Assembly (NCBI GenBank): GCA_006176705.1
Contig: QRFJ01000755.1
Span: 1,301,525 to 1,365,524 of the forward strand
Source: Cocos nucifera
Lineage: Eukaryota; Streptophyta; Magnoliopsida; Arecales; Arecaceae
Direction: 5' to 3'
DNA length: 64,000 nt
Part shown: piece after piece, positions 47,580 to 60,239 of the stretch
How positions within the stretch are numbered: position 1 is the stretch's first letter
Layout of the letters: every line of letters starts with the position of its first letter
The notes under the pieces: generated by a model
Database searches by the model: none
What the model saw: only the letters and a program-made list of their open reading frames with translations
What the model was told of the DNA's origin: nothing
Made by a program: the position numbers and the translations under genes

Positions 47580-48420
47580 CTATCTATTTGAATCTAGGGA
47601 GGCAATGTACTGAGGATAGTTCCTCTTCAAGTGCCCCCGCTTCTTGCAGAAGAAGCATTCAGCTTGACTCTTATCGGGCTTGGTTTTTTTGGGTCTGAGC
47701 CTGCACAGATGTTCTAGCCTAAACATGCACCTTCTTGATTTTCTTCTTCTTATTCTTTTTTTCTTTCCCAAAGGGTTGAGAAGGAGAAGACGAACCTTCC
47801 ACTAAATTTTTTGACTCTTTATGGAGCTGGTGATCCTTTTCAAAGTTCTAAAGTAACCCCAGTAACCCATGATAGTCAACTTCAGGCTTTGACATTCTAT
47901 AATGTGTAAGGAATGGGAGATAAAACCTGGATAGTGAGTTCAGTATTGCATCTTTCTCAAGTTGTTTGTGCAAGAAAAAGACAAGCTTATTCAAGTGCTC
48001 TATCAGCTCGATCATGTACAGTACATGATCAGTGATAGAGGCTTCATCCCATATTCTGGCATTGAAGATGGCACAACTAGTCTTGTGCCTCTCAACGTCA
48101 TCGGATGTGTCAAAAGAATTCTCCAATACTTGGAGCATTTAATTTGACTGAGCTATCTCAAATCTATGACTGAACTCATCACTCATCGTAGCCATCATAA
48201 TGTAGTGCACCATGGTTCAGTCACTGAGCCACTTCTGATAAGTGTCTCTGACTGTTCCACATGCATTGGTAGCTGACTCCTCAGGTGCAGGATCTGTTAG
48301 CATATATAGGATCCATTCATGCTCTAGGATAATCTTTAACTTTTGGTACCAGCTACCAAAGTTGGATTCCATCAATTTATCATTATCCAACATTGATCGG
48401 AGTGATAGAAAAGTGGCCAT
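47580..48420 (-). pseudogene. Element C gag
   Basis: Starts MATFLSLRSMLDNDKLMESN at 48420 and continues LTDPAPEESATNACGTVRD. After a break it runs DDVERHKTSCAIFNARIW and LHKQLEKDAILNSLSRFY (48138-47848), then a Lys/Arg-rich stretch and the zinc knuckle ECFFCKKRGHLKRNYPQY. The last Cys of the CCHC knuckle is Tyr, a G-to-A change. It is the nucleocapsid precursor, in three frames. Confidence 0.85.
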
Positions 48421-50326
48421 ATCTGTACAAAAAAAAAACATAATCTAATTAGTAATTGATTTATTAAATCTAGAGATTTGGACTTTAATCAAAAGAATCT
48501 TTCACTATTTTATTCGAATTGGTAGCCTCTACCTTTAATTCAAGGAATTACCCTAATTTCTTAGTGGGTACTAGAATCCACATAGACTGTACACAAGCCC
48601 AACTTTGGTTGGTTCACCCATGTACATCTAAGGATAGGTTCATAATCAATTATTTTTTTAAATAATTTTTAATAATTAAATTTTGCCCTAGGCCCTGATT
48701 AGTTGGCTTTGGCCTTCTCAGAAAAGGATCTAATTAGGTCCAACCATTAACATGACCATACTTGGCCCATCCAACCAATGAAGATCAGACCCAACTTTGG
48801 TTAGCCCACCTGACCACCATTTAGAAAGATGTATCCAAGAGATCATATAATGAATGATAATTCCATCAACCGATAAACATCAAGCTTTTGGGCCTCCAAT
48901 GATTATCCAAATGATGGATCCATTATCATCCCCTTTAATGGGAGGCTATGATCAAGTTATTATATAATAATTTTATTTTAGAGATCTAATAATTTTAGAG
49001 AATTTATTTATAGAAGTGAATAGGTCAGATTAACCAGCTTGTCATGATCCTCTCACTGGCTTCACCAAGTCAGCTTAAGAAAGACCACTAACAGACTGAT
49101 CTAGGAGCACCTAAATCGATCACACTGATTTACCTAGCTGACATAGGTCAACTCAAATTATCAAGTGATTTGATCAAAACTCAATTTCATTAAGAAGGCC
49201 AGGTAAGTGAGATTGGTGGAAGGGTCTGCCAAAGCTTGCCTTAGATACCATAAAAAATGGCCAGGTAAGCGGGCTGCCAATTAAAAATCACCAATCATAT
49301 GTGCCAAACTTACCTTAAATCCAACTAATTTAATTAGTCTTGATTAGATCAACCTAACAGTTCGAGCTAGACCTCTTAGCCAAGAATCAAGTCCATTTGG
49401 TTCTTGTTAAAGACATGGACTTGACCAACTACAACTACTATAATTGATCTAGAGAATTCTTGACCTAATCTAAGACAACAATTGATTAGATTTAGTCAAT
49501 TATCTAATTAAGTCTATTCTTTAATTTAACCTTAGGTCTAATCTAATTAATAGACCTAATTTTCACTAACCCATTAACCCAATATATTATGATTCGTATC
49601 ATAGGATCTTCAATTTACAATCCTAGAACCTAATCAAACAACTTCTTAATTCTTAATTAAGTTTTAGGCTGAGGGTTGGGATTTGACTTTTTAAAAATAA
49701 TTTTTATATTTATAAAATATTTTTATAATATGGTTCTATCAATCAAGTTGCATGTTTGATTCATAATCAATATGCAAGTAAAATAAACATAAAACTACTT
49801 TAGATCTAATCTAAACAGATTTATGTAATTGAAATAGTTTTAATAATAATCAATCATAAATCTTTTTAGATTAAATCTAATATATTTATGATGATTAAAA
49901 TTAGATTAAAATACTTTTAATTAGATCATAAAATTTCTTAGATCTAATCTAAAATTTTATGATCAATATTTTAGATCAACATATACTAGGACAACCTATC
50001 TATTATAAGGGATAAACCTTACAGCAAGACAACCTTATGGCAGTCCGTGTAATCTAAAATATTTTATTTTTAGATCTAAAATTATTTTAAATTTATTAAA
50101 TTATAAATAAAATTAGATTAAATCTAATAAATTTATGATTAGAGTCAGATCATCACGAATTAGGATAACCTTTCACTGTAAGGGGTAAATCTTACAACAG
50201 GACAACCTTATGGCAGTTCGTGAGATCTGAATTTTTTTAATTTTAGATTTAATAATTAGATTATAAATTAGATCTAATTTAATAAATAATCTAAATATGC
50301 ATAAAAATCATGTAATAAGAACCTAG
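48421..50326 (-). other. Element C untranslated leader
   Basis: About 1.9 kb of AT-rich sequence between gag and the primer-binding site, corresponding to 25773-27367 of B. No gene. Confidence 0.6.
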
Positions 50327-50338
50327 GCTCTGATAGCA
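50327..50338 (-). other. Element C primer-binding site
   Basis: On the minus strand TGCTATCAGAGC, one base off the standard copia TGGTATCAGAGC, two bases inside the 5' LTR. Confidence 0.85.
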
Positions 50339-50340
50339 AT

Positions 50341-52801
50341 TGAAGGAATCAGATCCAGGATTTTAGGACTAGATCTTGAAACTTTTCAAGATCAGACGGT
50401 GAAAGATTAAAATTAATCAAAATTAATCTAAAATATTTTAGATCTAAGATATTATTATATAATTATTATATAATATTTAAATTAAAAATTAAAAATTAAA
50501 TAAGAAAGAAAAGATTGATCATATCAACGTACATCTATACTACATCTAATGTAGCTATAAAATAATAGATCAGATCTGTTACCTGAGCAAGTTAGACATT
50601 CTAAATTGCTGATCCAGACTTGAGGATGAAGTCATGAGCTGCACACGCATCTGACCTCTAAGAGTTATCCATATGAGTCAACAAACACGATTAGAGATCC
50701 TAATGCAGAAAATTAGCACAGTATGCTAGCACTGTGCTGATCTCTCTTCGACGGTCGATCTGATGCTTTCTTCTTCAAAATATAGATACTCCAAAATATC
50801 AAAAAAAAAGAAGAAGATTTGTGATGCTGAGATATATCTTGAAAGCTCACAACAAAGGGAGGAAGAGATCTGGAACAAAAATCCTAAAAGAAGACCCTCT
50901 TCTTCTTTGTTCTTTTTCTAGACATCCTGATTTGTGTTTTTAATATCTCCATGATCCAAATGAATTTTTATCTAATTTTTCTACACAAAAGAGATATCTC
51001 AAATGTCTACAATCTACAAAAATTTTAGTAAATTTTTTTTTCAAAAATAAATAGATATGCAGAATCCAAGATTGGTAAAAAATCTAGATAAGAAAGTCAC
51101 CAAATGGCAGGTAGTTGGGGCGCCCAACTCTTGGGCACCCCCACCTTACTTTACTACTATGGACCAGCAAGGGAGGGTGCAACAAATGCCAAAGAATGTT
51201 GTGAGAGAGAGAGAGAGAAAATAAGAAGGTGGTAGCATGAAAGGAAGGAAGTCTTTTGGTTGACTAGGATTCTATCTCATAGAATCCTAAAGCAAAACCA
51301 ATCTCTCCTTTTGACTTGGTCATCAAACAAATTTTCATATAAGAAAAAGAAAGAGAGAAGGGAGGCATGAGATTGCTTAGGGTATGGAGATTTTTCATGT
51401 AAAAGAGAAGAAATAAGGGGTGGGGTGTGAGGAATTAGGTGGTGCAAGGATAAGGAGTCCTAGTCACACTAGGACTCCTATTTTGACCTGGTCAAACAAG
51501 ATCTTTTAACCAAATAAAAATAAAAGTAAACCAATCTAATTAAATAAAACCCTAACCCATTTAAGAACTTAATTAAATTAAATTAAATTTTAATTTATTT
51601 TTTAATCAAATTAAAAATTGGATTGACTCAAGTCCTAGTTAGATTAGGACTAGTTCTTCCTTGCACTTGGCTTATCCAATAAGTCAATTAGACTTGATCC
51701 AATCAAGCTCAAACCAAATCTAATTAAATTATATTTAATTAGACTTAATCTCAACCTATTGACTTAATAAAATTAAGTTAATTAGCAATCAAATTGCTAA
51801 TCAATCCTCCTGCAACACTTGCACTAGGTCAAACATCAATCGTATTGATCGTTTAACCCTAAAATAATTCTAAATCACTGATCAACCATCTGATCGAAAC
51901 ATGAACTCTAATGTGTGTGACCTCATAGATTTAAACTTAAGTTGATGGCATAGAAATAAATTCTTATACCAATCAAAGTGACCATCCAGCAATGATATCC
52001 GACGATCGGATAGATCGAAGGTGTAGAACACCATCCTTAGAACCCACGCGATATAGTTTCCATATAATTCATCCCTTTGACCATAATACTCGTAGAACAT
52101 CTCAAAGTTCAACTATCAACTCTGATCAGATTGTCCACATTGTATTTTAAAATATCAAATCCATCTGGTGGATTAACCTAGCCAAGGTTTTGCTATATTG
52201 AAATACAGTGATACATTCTTCTCCAACTCTTGGAGTGGTCAATTCCATCTTGATCACACTCCGACTTCACAAGTACTTGACTATGCGTAGAAGTCTTCTA
52301 TTGCTAAATTAAAAATTCAGTTAGTCCGGTACCAGAGTACAGTGAGTTGCTTGCAAGTCACTGAGGTGATCTCAAGTCTAAGGGATACTTATACCTATAT
52401 CCCATCAGAGACATTCTCGACAGTAAAATGCTCTGAAGTTGATCACATTCAATGATGATATACTTATACATCTCATCTGTATATCATACTAGTATCTCCA
52501 TACTTCTTAGTTAAGAGGACAACCAACCTATATGGCATATAGTGATCTATGCTCGATAGACGCTGTCATTCTAATTAACAGCCTATCATTTGATCGTGAA
52601 CAAATTTAAGGACTAATTGATAAATCCTCTTTTTATCGAAACTAAATAATTCTAAGAACTTCATCACAATAATGGAGTTCATTAGAAGATGTAAACTTAT
52701 GATGAAAAAGATGTCAAAAAATTTTTATTAATTAATAAATCAATTACAATATCTCAACCATCAATAGGCTGATGATTGGCTTTGGAATATAATTTTTGAC
52801 A
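50341..52801 (-). repeat. Element C 5' LTR
   Basis: 2461 bp; on the minus strand TGTCAAAAATTATATTCC to CCTTCA. It is homologous to B's LTR in its outer part (GATCAAATGATA, GCCATATAGG, AAGTATGGAGATA) but lacks B's AGAGTCC unit series, so B and C are different subfamilies. Confidence 0.88.
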
Positions 52802-53060
52802 CTCTCCTTCTCCTATCCTAAATAATCAAAGGTTTTCATCTATGTCAGAATGAAGTTTTCTTCTTATTCCTGATATAGTTAGTTTTCACTCTTGTTAGGA
52901 TAAGGTTTTCCTTCTATTCCTAACAGAACAGTAGGAGCATATAAGGATCATTGGAGAGCCTCTCCCCTTATCTTGTCTTAAATAACTAGAGGTCTTCATT
53001 CATATCAGGACAAGGTCCTCCTTTTATTCTTGATATGGTTAGTTTTGATTAATTTAGGAG
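52802..53060 (-). repeat. Element D hairpin-unit array, right part
   Basis: Continues 42077-42710 after element C, with about one and a half units. It includes the inverted repeats GTTAGGA/TCCTAAC near 52895 and CATATCA/TGATATG (53001-53037). Confidence 0.8.
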
Positions 53061-53099
53061 GTTATTTTCTATCATCATAGTTTTTCACCAAGGATAAAA

Positions 53100-54466
53100 T
53101 TGCTAAAGTAATAAAATTTTATTGAAATAAAATAATTGGTAGTACACTCATAGATTCTCCGAGTTTCATGGTCAAGGAAGACTAGCTCCTTCAAGCTCTT
53201 TTAAGTGATAAGTCCCAGGCTGGATGACTTTCTTGACTTTGTAAGACCCTTCCCAATTTGGGGTGAGCTTTTCTTGATTCTAGGATTGTGAGATAGCTGC
53301 TTGCTAAAGTACTAAGTCCCTCACTTTGAATGCCCTACTTCTAACTCTGAAATTGTAGTAGCAAGCTATCTTTTACTTGTAGGCTGCCATCCAAACTTGA
53401 ACCTCTTCAGATTTTTCCTCCAATAAGTCGAGGTTGGCTCTGAGATCCTGCAAGTTGTGTTGCTCATTGAATGCCATGACTTGGCTGACGAAAGCTTGAG
53501 CTCAACAAGAATGACTGCTTCTATTCCAAAAGCTAAGATGAATAGAGTTTTTCCAGTTGATAGCCTTTGGTTAGTTCGATACGTCTAGAGTATATGATAG
53601 AGTTCGTCTACCCAAGTTTTTTTGCCCTTTCAAGTCTTACTTTGATACCTTGTAGCAAGATTCTATTGGTTACCTCGACCTCACCATTTGCTTGTGGATG
53701 GGCTGTTGATGTAAAATTATGGAAGATATTTAAGTCTTCACAAAACTCGACAAACTTTATACCAGCAAACTACCATCTATTATCCATTACAAGAGTTCTG
53801 GATAGGTCGAATCTACAAATAATTAACTTTTAGATGAAATCTTGTATCTTTGCTTCAGTAATTTTCGTGAGAGGTTCAGCTTCGACTCATTTAGTGAAAT
53901 AGTCTATTGCCACTAAGAGAAACTTATGCTGTCCGAATGCCATAGAAAAAGATTCGAGTATGTCCATCCCCTGCTATGCAAACGGCCATGGGACACTTAG
54001 GAGGGTAAGCTTAGAAGTTGGCTGTCTTTGAATATTTATGTTTCTTTGATATCGATCATATTTTTTGACATATTCGATGGAATCATGGTACATTATTGAC
54101 CAATAGTAGTCCTGCCGAAGTAGTTTGTGAAATAGGGATCTAGCCTCCAGATGACTTTCGCAAATTTCTTCATGCACTTTTCATAATGCAAAATCAACCT
54201 CAGAAGGTCAGAGACATCTCAAGAGTGGTAAAAAATACGATCTTTTATATAACTTGCCCTCATATAGAACATACTGGAAGGCCTCATTTTTTAATTTTTG
54301 AGCTTTTTTTGAATAATAAGGGAGAACCATGTCTTTGAGATAAGCAACTAGTGGGTCGATCCAATTGAGCTCATGGTCAACTTGCATTATAGATTGCTGC
54401 TTATCTGAGCTTGGGTGTTTCAGAACTTCAAAGAAGATCTTCTTAGGTAGTTCGGTTGTAGCTAAT
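53100..54466 (-). pseudogene. Element D integrase (separated from the rest of pol by element E)
   Basis: From the right: the zinc-binding end HEEICESHLEARSLFHKLL, then YYWSIMYHDSIEYVKKYDRYQRN, where two Cys of the HHCC finger have become Tyr, then PTSKLTLLSVPWPFA. The catalytic core follows with many stops (DELYHILQTYRTNQRLSTG-type sequence near 53600). The C-terminal end reads PNWEGSYKVKKVIQPGTYHL and LKELEGASLP near 53170-53270. It would insert the cDNA; now dead. Confidence 0.8.
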
Positions 54467-54471
54467 GTGAA

Positions 54472-55890
54472 TGTTGCCTAAGGATGGCTACCCAAGAGGA
54501 GGGGGGTGAATTGGATATTTCAAAAATTTTTTGACTAATGTATAGATTTGAATGATTTAAACTAAGTGATATGCACATAATAGGTAATAAAATAAGCTTT
54601 GTAATGTGTAGTGAATGAAAGTGAAAAAGTAAAGAATACATAATCATAAATACATAAATTTTATAGTGATTTGGTGCCAAACTCAGCACCTACGTTCACT
54701 CTCCAAGTATACTCCTTAAAAATTTAACTATAATTCTCAACAAGAATTATAGTCTAATTATTTTTTGGGCTCACAATCAAATCCAGTTGATTTTTTCTAG
54801 CTCACCAACCAAAATCGTATACGATTATTTTTTGGGCTCACAATCAACCAATTGATTTTTTTCGGATCACTAACCAAAATCTTACAAGTGATTATTATTC
54901 TCTGGACTAACAATCAATCCCGATTGATTTTATCCTTAGCTCACCAATCAAACCAATATAACATTCAACTTAAGGCTTGGACCAACCGAAGTTTCTCACC
55001 CCAAAAAACTTGAAACAAAATATAAAATTATAATTTAAAATAAATTCTTTTGAAGTACAAGAGAAGACAATCTAAGTTGCTTTGCTTGTAAGATTGATTT
55101 CTTCTCCTTGAATGAATGAGAGATTATGAGGCTCCTTGATTCTCTTCACTCTTACTCTCACTTGCTTGAGGATGTTTTATAGTAGAAGGACAAAGGGTCA
55201 CTCTAAAAAATAACTTCTTCTCTCTTCTTTTCAGCTCACTCCTTAGCTTTCTCAAATAATACTCAATATACTCTCCAAAATTTATTTTTAATGCTCCAAG
55301 TGTTTTCTTATATATTCCAGAGGTTTTCCACTATAATAAGTCACCAACATGGACTTCTGAAAGTGATCTAGCCATTGGAGAAGAGAAAATAGCCATTGAG
55401 AAGCTCTTAGAATGAAAAAGCTGCAGTTATGAAAACTAACCATTACAAGCACTAGGCCGGCTCAGTTTCAGACTGGGTTGGCTCAGTCCCACTGGGTCAG
55501 CTCAGTTTATAGCTGGATCGACTCAGTCCCCTGAGTCTTGAAAATTTTACTTTCTGTACTTTCTGTCTTCTATTTTCACTGAGATTAGGTCGGCCCAATT
55601 TGTGTGCCATGCATGCCAAAGATAGTTTATCACCCTTTCTTCTCCAAATTGATTTGTAAGATAGACTTGCCTTTTTAACTTAATTTTATCTTCATTAAAT
55701 CCTCTTGAAGAATGCATCCAATCTTGAATTTTTTTTCTCATATCTTGAGTGGTGATTCTTTATTTGGATATTGAAAAATATTTAGAATTTGTAAGCATTT
55801 GACTTCTAAAACTACATAATCTTATAAATAACATTAGTAACTTATACTTAAAATTCTTTATCATCATCAAAATCAATCTTTGGATCAACA
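54472..55890 (-). repeat. Element E 3' LTR
   Basis: 1419 bp, on plus TGTTGCCTAAGG to TTGGATCAACA. It contains a series of CAATCAA...GATTATTTTTTGGGCTC repeats (54760-54960) and, at 55450-55530, repeats of CGGCTCAGTTTCAGACTGGG resembling a motif in element A's LTR. Confidence 0.88.
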
Positions 55891-55920
55891 ATCTTTTCCA
55901 TTTTGATGATGATAAAACTT
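55891..55920 (-). other. Element E polypurine tract region
   Basis: On the minus strand AAAATGGAAAAGAT runs into the 3' LTR, the expected place for the plus-strand primer. Confidence 0.55.
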
Positions 55921-57147
55921 TTGAGTACAAGCAAATAATATGTAGTGAGTTTCTAAAAGATTATATAATTATAAAGCATGAAACCACTAAACAATAAACT
56001 TCATTCTAGTTAAGCTCAAGCATATATTCAATAATAACTCTCTTCCTTTTTGATAACATCAAAAAGAATAACTCAAAAGAAGGTAATCGATATAAATTTT
56101 CTTTAACAATCCAAAAGCATTAAGCTCCCCATTAGTATTATAGTTAATTGAGTTTAAAATTTGCTCCCCCTTACTATATGCCAAATTTCTTAGTTTCATT
56201 CCTTGCTTACCCTTGACATAATAGAATTAATTCTTGTCCTTATTTGTTTCTTATAACCAAATTCATATTACATTATGAAAAATATCATAAAATTTGGAGT
56301 GATTTAATCTATTTAAATCACTTTCTTTATTTACCAAATTTTCTTTCTCTTTTTGTCATTATAAGTATTTACTATAAGTTAGGATACCAATTGAGTTTAA
56401 AAATATTTCTTTAAAAGTTCACCTTATCAAACAAATATATCAATATTTCAAATTATTCTTAAACTCTAATAATAAAAATTCATGAATCAATTTTATTTAA
56501 TAATTCTTCAATCATAATCAATTATAGTATTCAATTATAATAGTCAATCACAATAAGATAAAAATATTGAATCATTTGACATGCAATTGATGGTATGATA
56601 ATCAATCAAATTAAATGAGATCAAATCATTTTCTTAAGTGTTTTCATCTTCTTTTGAAAAAATACAATATGGATTTTATATTCAAATTTAGATCAAGAAA
56701 CATATTCAACATAAGCACCAATAAATCATCAAAATCAATCATACTAAAAGTATTTCAAGCAAGTAAATACAATATAAAATCATGTAGATAGAATCAATCA
56801 AATAAGCATTGATGGTATGATGTGAGAAAAGTTTAGATTTTATCAAACATCATCATCCATCTAATTTAATTTTTAAGGAATCCATCCATAATATTTTTCT
56901 CTTTTCATTTCATTGGATCCTTGGTATACCTGCAAAATCAATTCATAATTTTTGGTACCCAAGCTTTCTTGGATCCATTGGAGTTAGTCTTCAAGGTTTC
57001 TTTTAGAATCTAAATTTATTTAATTAATGTTTGGCCAATTCTTTTAAAGTTACATTCTAAAATTTTATGATCAATTTGATTATATTTAAAGCATTTGATA
57101 GAATGATTTTTAGTTGTGAGCCTTGTAAAAATATTTCTAGTATTTTG

Positions 57148-58156
57148 CTATTTTCTTAAAATATTAAAATTAATTTTTATTTTATTGAGAACAGCTACAT
57201 TAATTTTTACTAAGGATTGAAGATTTTGAAAGCTAATTATAAACTTTTTAGCTATAGATTTCAAAACCTCAACTTCTCTTCTTAGTTTCTTGTTTTCTTC
57301 TAAGAGCTCTTTCTTTTCAATTGAAAGATTTTCATTTTTTTTTAGATAAGATTTTAAAATATCATTTTTCTTTTTAAGATCAATATTTTTTTTAACTAAA
57401 AAATTTTTAGATTTAACTAAATATTCTTTTTCTTTAGCTAAAGTTTTCATTTCTTTCAAAATATCTTTTTTTTCAGTCAATAGTTTATTCTTTTCATTAG
57501 CTAAAAGAAGATTAAACTTTTTGAGTTCTTTATTTTTGAGCCTTAATTTTTTAAATTCATCCATTAAATTATTGAAGGCTTCAAACAATTCATTAAAAGT
57601 AAAATTAAAAGAATTATCAAGATTTATCTCATCGTCATTGGTCATGAAGCAAAGATTTATAGCACTTTCTTCCTTCTTTTCATTTCTTATTCCTTTGCTT
57701 TGCTCTTCCTTAATTAACATTTTCTTTTTCTTTTGTTTTCTCTTCCTTTTTTTTCTCATTCTCATAAGCTATAAGGCATAGGTTGTTGTGAGCTTCCTTT
57801 TCTTCGTGGGAGCTTGATTCATCTTTTTAATTTGCTCTTCCAAAAGATATTTCCAATTTCTCCCATATTTGAGTTGCTGAAATACATGAAGAAATTATAT
57901 TAAACTCATCAATATCTAAAGAGTAATAAAGCATGTTCATGGCCTTGGTATTTAGTTGGTCCATCTCTTTATCATGCTTGATCAATGCATTATGGGTGTG
58001 TGAGTCATCAATAATAATTTTTCATAAATTATAGTCATGTGCTTGTATGAATATTTTCATTCTAGCTTTCCAATATATGTAATTTGATTCATTTAATAGT
58101 GGTGGTCTATCTATGGAATAACCTTCATTAAATAAAGACTCCATTTGGGTTGCCAT
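57148..58156 (-). pseudogene. Element E gag (SIRE/Maximus-like), broken
   Basis: Starts at 58156 with MATQMESLFNEGYSIDRPPL, followed by LNESNYIYWKARMKIFIQ, the standard copia gag opening. A TGA replaces the Trp after HDYNL (TGG to TGA), and a TAA follows SFGRAN. An 8-base A run (T on plus, 57747-57754) marks a frameshift into the long open part that ends at 57148. That part has NLCFMTNDDEINLDNSFNF and a long Lys/Glu/Leu coiled coil (KKLRLKNKELKKFNLLLANE onwards). No zinc knuckle is visible. The role would be particle assembly. Base composition is very A-rich. Confidence 0.8.
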
Positions 58157-58208
58157 TGATCTTTTGCTATTTGACCGCTAGGTCAACAAATAAATATTAG
58201 AGCACCTA

Positions 58209-58220
58209 TTCTGATACCAC
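58209..58220 (-). other. Element E primer-binding site
   Basis: On the minus strand TGGTATCAGAAT, close to the copia TGGTATCAGAGC (tRNA-Met), one or two bases inside the 5' LTR. Confidence 0.8.
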
Positions 58221-58221
58221 T

Positions 58222-59619
58222 TGTTGCCCAAGGATGGCTACCTAGGAGGAGGGGTGAATTGGATATTTCAAAAAAATTTTGACTAATGTGTAGATTTGAA
58301 TGATTTAAACTAAGTGATATACACACAATAGATAATGAAACAAACTTTGTATTGTGTAGTGAATGAAAACAACAAAGTAAAGAATATACAATCATAAATA
58401 CATAAATTTTATAGTGGTTCGGTGCCAAACTCAGCACCTACATCTACTCCCCATGTATACATCTTGAAAATTCAACTATAATTATCAACAAGAATTACAG
58501 TCCAATTATATTTTGGGCTCATAGTCAAATCCAGTTGATTTTTCCTAGCTCATCAACCAAAATCGTACATGATTATTTTTTAGGCTCACAATTAATCCAG
58601 TTGGTTTTCTCCAGATCACCAACCAAAATCTCACAAGTGATTATTTTTCTATGGGCTAATAATCAATTCCAATTGGTTTTACCCTTGGCTCACCAATCAA
58701 ACCAATATAACGTCCAACTCAAGGCTTGGACCAATCCAAGTTTCTCACTTTAAAAGACTTAAAATAAAATATAAAATTATAATTTAAATCAAACTCTTTT
58801 AAAGCATAAGAGAAGACAATTTAAGTTGTTTTGCTTGTAAGGTTGATTTCTTCTCCTTGAATGAATGAGAGATTGTGAGGCTCCTTGATTCTCTTCACTC
58901 TTGCTCTCACTTTCTTGAGGATATTTTATAGTGGAAGGACAAAGGATCACTCTAAAAAATAACTCCTTCTCTCTTCTTTTTAGCTTACTCCTTAGCTTTC
59001 TCAAAAAATACTCAATATACTCTTCAAAGCATGTTTTTAATGCTCCAAGTATTTCCTTATATATTCTAGAGGTTTTTCACTATTACAAATCACCAACATG
59101 GACTTCTAAAAGTGATCTAGCCATTGGAGAAGAGAAAATAGCCATTGAAAAGTTCTTGGGATGAAAAAGCTACATTCTGAAAACTAGCTATTACAAGCAC
59201 TAGGCTGGCTCAGTTTCAAACTGGGTCGGCTCAGTCCCCTGGGTCTTGAAAATTTTACTTTCTGTACTTTCTATCATCTATTTTCACTAAGACTAGGTCG
59301 GCTCAATTCCAGACTAGGTCGGTCCAGTTTGCATGCCATGTATGCCAAAGATAATTTGTCAGCTTTTCTTCTCCAAATTGATTTGTAAGCTAGACTTACC
59401 TTTTTGACTTAATTTTATCTTCATTAAATCTTCTTGAAGAATGCATCCAATCTTGAATTTCTTTTCTTATATCTTGAGTGGTGATTCTTTACTTGGATAT
59501 TGAAAAATATTTAAAATTTGCAAGCATTTGACTTCCACAACTACATAACTTTATAAACAATATTAGTAACTTATACTCAAAACTCTTTGTTATCATCAAA
59601 ATCAATCTTTGGATCAACA
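58222..59619 (-). repeat. Element E 5' LTR
   Basis: 1398 bp, collinear with 54472-55890, starting TGTTGCCCAAGG and ending GGATCAACA. The GGCTCAGT/ACTGGGTCGG motif series lies at about 59200-59330. Confidence 0.88.
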
Positions 59620-59624
59620 GTGAA

Positions 59625-60230
59625 TAATTTAGGGAGAAGGTTGGCCCTGGCATTTTCTGCTCTCAAAATGTATCGAATGCTATAACTGTTAAAGGTCAGA
59701 GTCAAGTTCTTCACTTTCTCGAGATATTTTACCATACTTTCTTTCTGAGCTTCATAGTTGCCACTAACTTACCCCACTACCAACTGAGAGTTGGTGTAGA
59801 CTTAGAGCTGATCCACTTCTAGTTTTCTAGCTATTTTCAATCCCGTGATCAACACTTCATACTCAACCCCATTGTTTGTTGCAGAAAATTCAAAACGCAG
59901 CAAATATTCGACAATAACTCCCTCCGAATTAACCAAGATCAGTCTTGTGCCTGCACCTGAAGCATTGGATGAACCATCCACATACAGTGCCTAGAAGCAT
60001 TCAAGAAGGTCTGCTTTTTCTTCAGGGGGCTCGACTACAGTCATGAAATATTGATTTCATTCTACTCAAGTTTTGTCTCATCCCGAATAGTACACTCCAC
60101 TATAAAATCTACCAATATTTAAGTCTTAATCGATGGTCGAGACTGAAAGTTGATATCAAACTTTGTGAGCTCAATTGTCCATTTTGCGATTCTTCTAGAG
60201 GCATCCGTTCGATAAAGAACTATCTTGATT
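59625..60230 (-). pseudogene. Element D RNase H
   Basis: Reads ALYVDGSSNASGAGTRLI, VEYLLRFEFSATNNGVEYEV, LITGLKIARKLEVDQL and VYTNSQLVVG. The first Asp and the Glu of the active site are present. The Asp of YTDSQ is Asn (59790-59792), a G-to-A change. Two TAG stops interrupt it. It would remove the RNA strand after reverse transcription. Confidence 0.82.
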
Positions 60231-60239
60231 GGTTGATCA

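Larger units (their letters stand above)
42711..52801 (-). mobile_element. Element C: Ty1/copia retrotransposon of the same family as B
   Basis: LTRs at 42711-44441 (3') and 50341-52801 (5'), with flanks CTCCC (42706-42710) and CTCTC (52802-52806), a target duplication with one transition. Gag, integrase, RT and RNase H lie on the minus strand in copia order. It inserted inside D's hairpin array. It is better preserved than B but still has stops and frameshifts. Confidence 0.92.
54472..59619 (-). mobile_element. Element E: gag-only Ty1/copia element inside D
   Basis: LTRs 54472-55890 (3') and 58222-59619 (5'), flanked by a perfect GTGAA duplication (54467-54471 and 59620-59624). A primer-binding site lies inside the right LTR, so orientation is minus. 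The interior is only 2.3 kb and encodes a SIRE/Maximus-like gag but no protease, integrase, RT or RNase H. It is a non-autonomous derivative. It splits D's pol between RNase H and integrase. Confidence 0.9.

Noticed and set aside
57521..57781. Plus-strand frame rich in Ser, Leu and Phe opposite element E's gag
   Set aside because: It is the complement of a Lys-rich coiled-coil coding stretch and has no support of its own.
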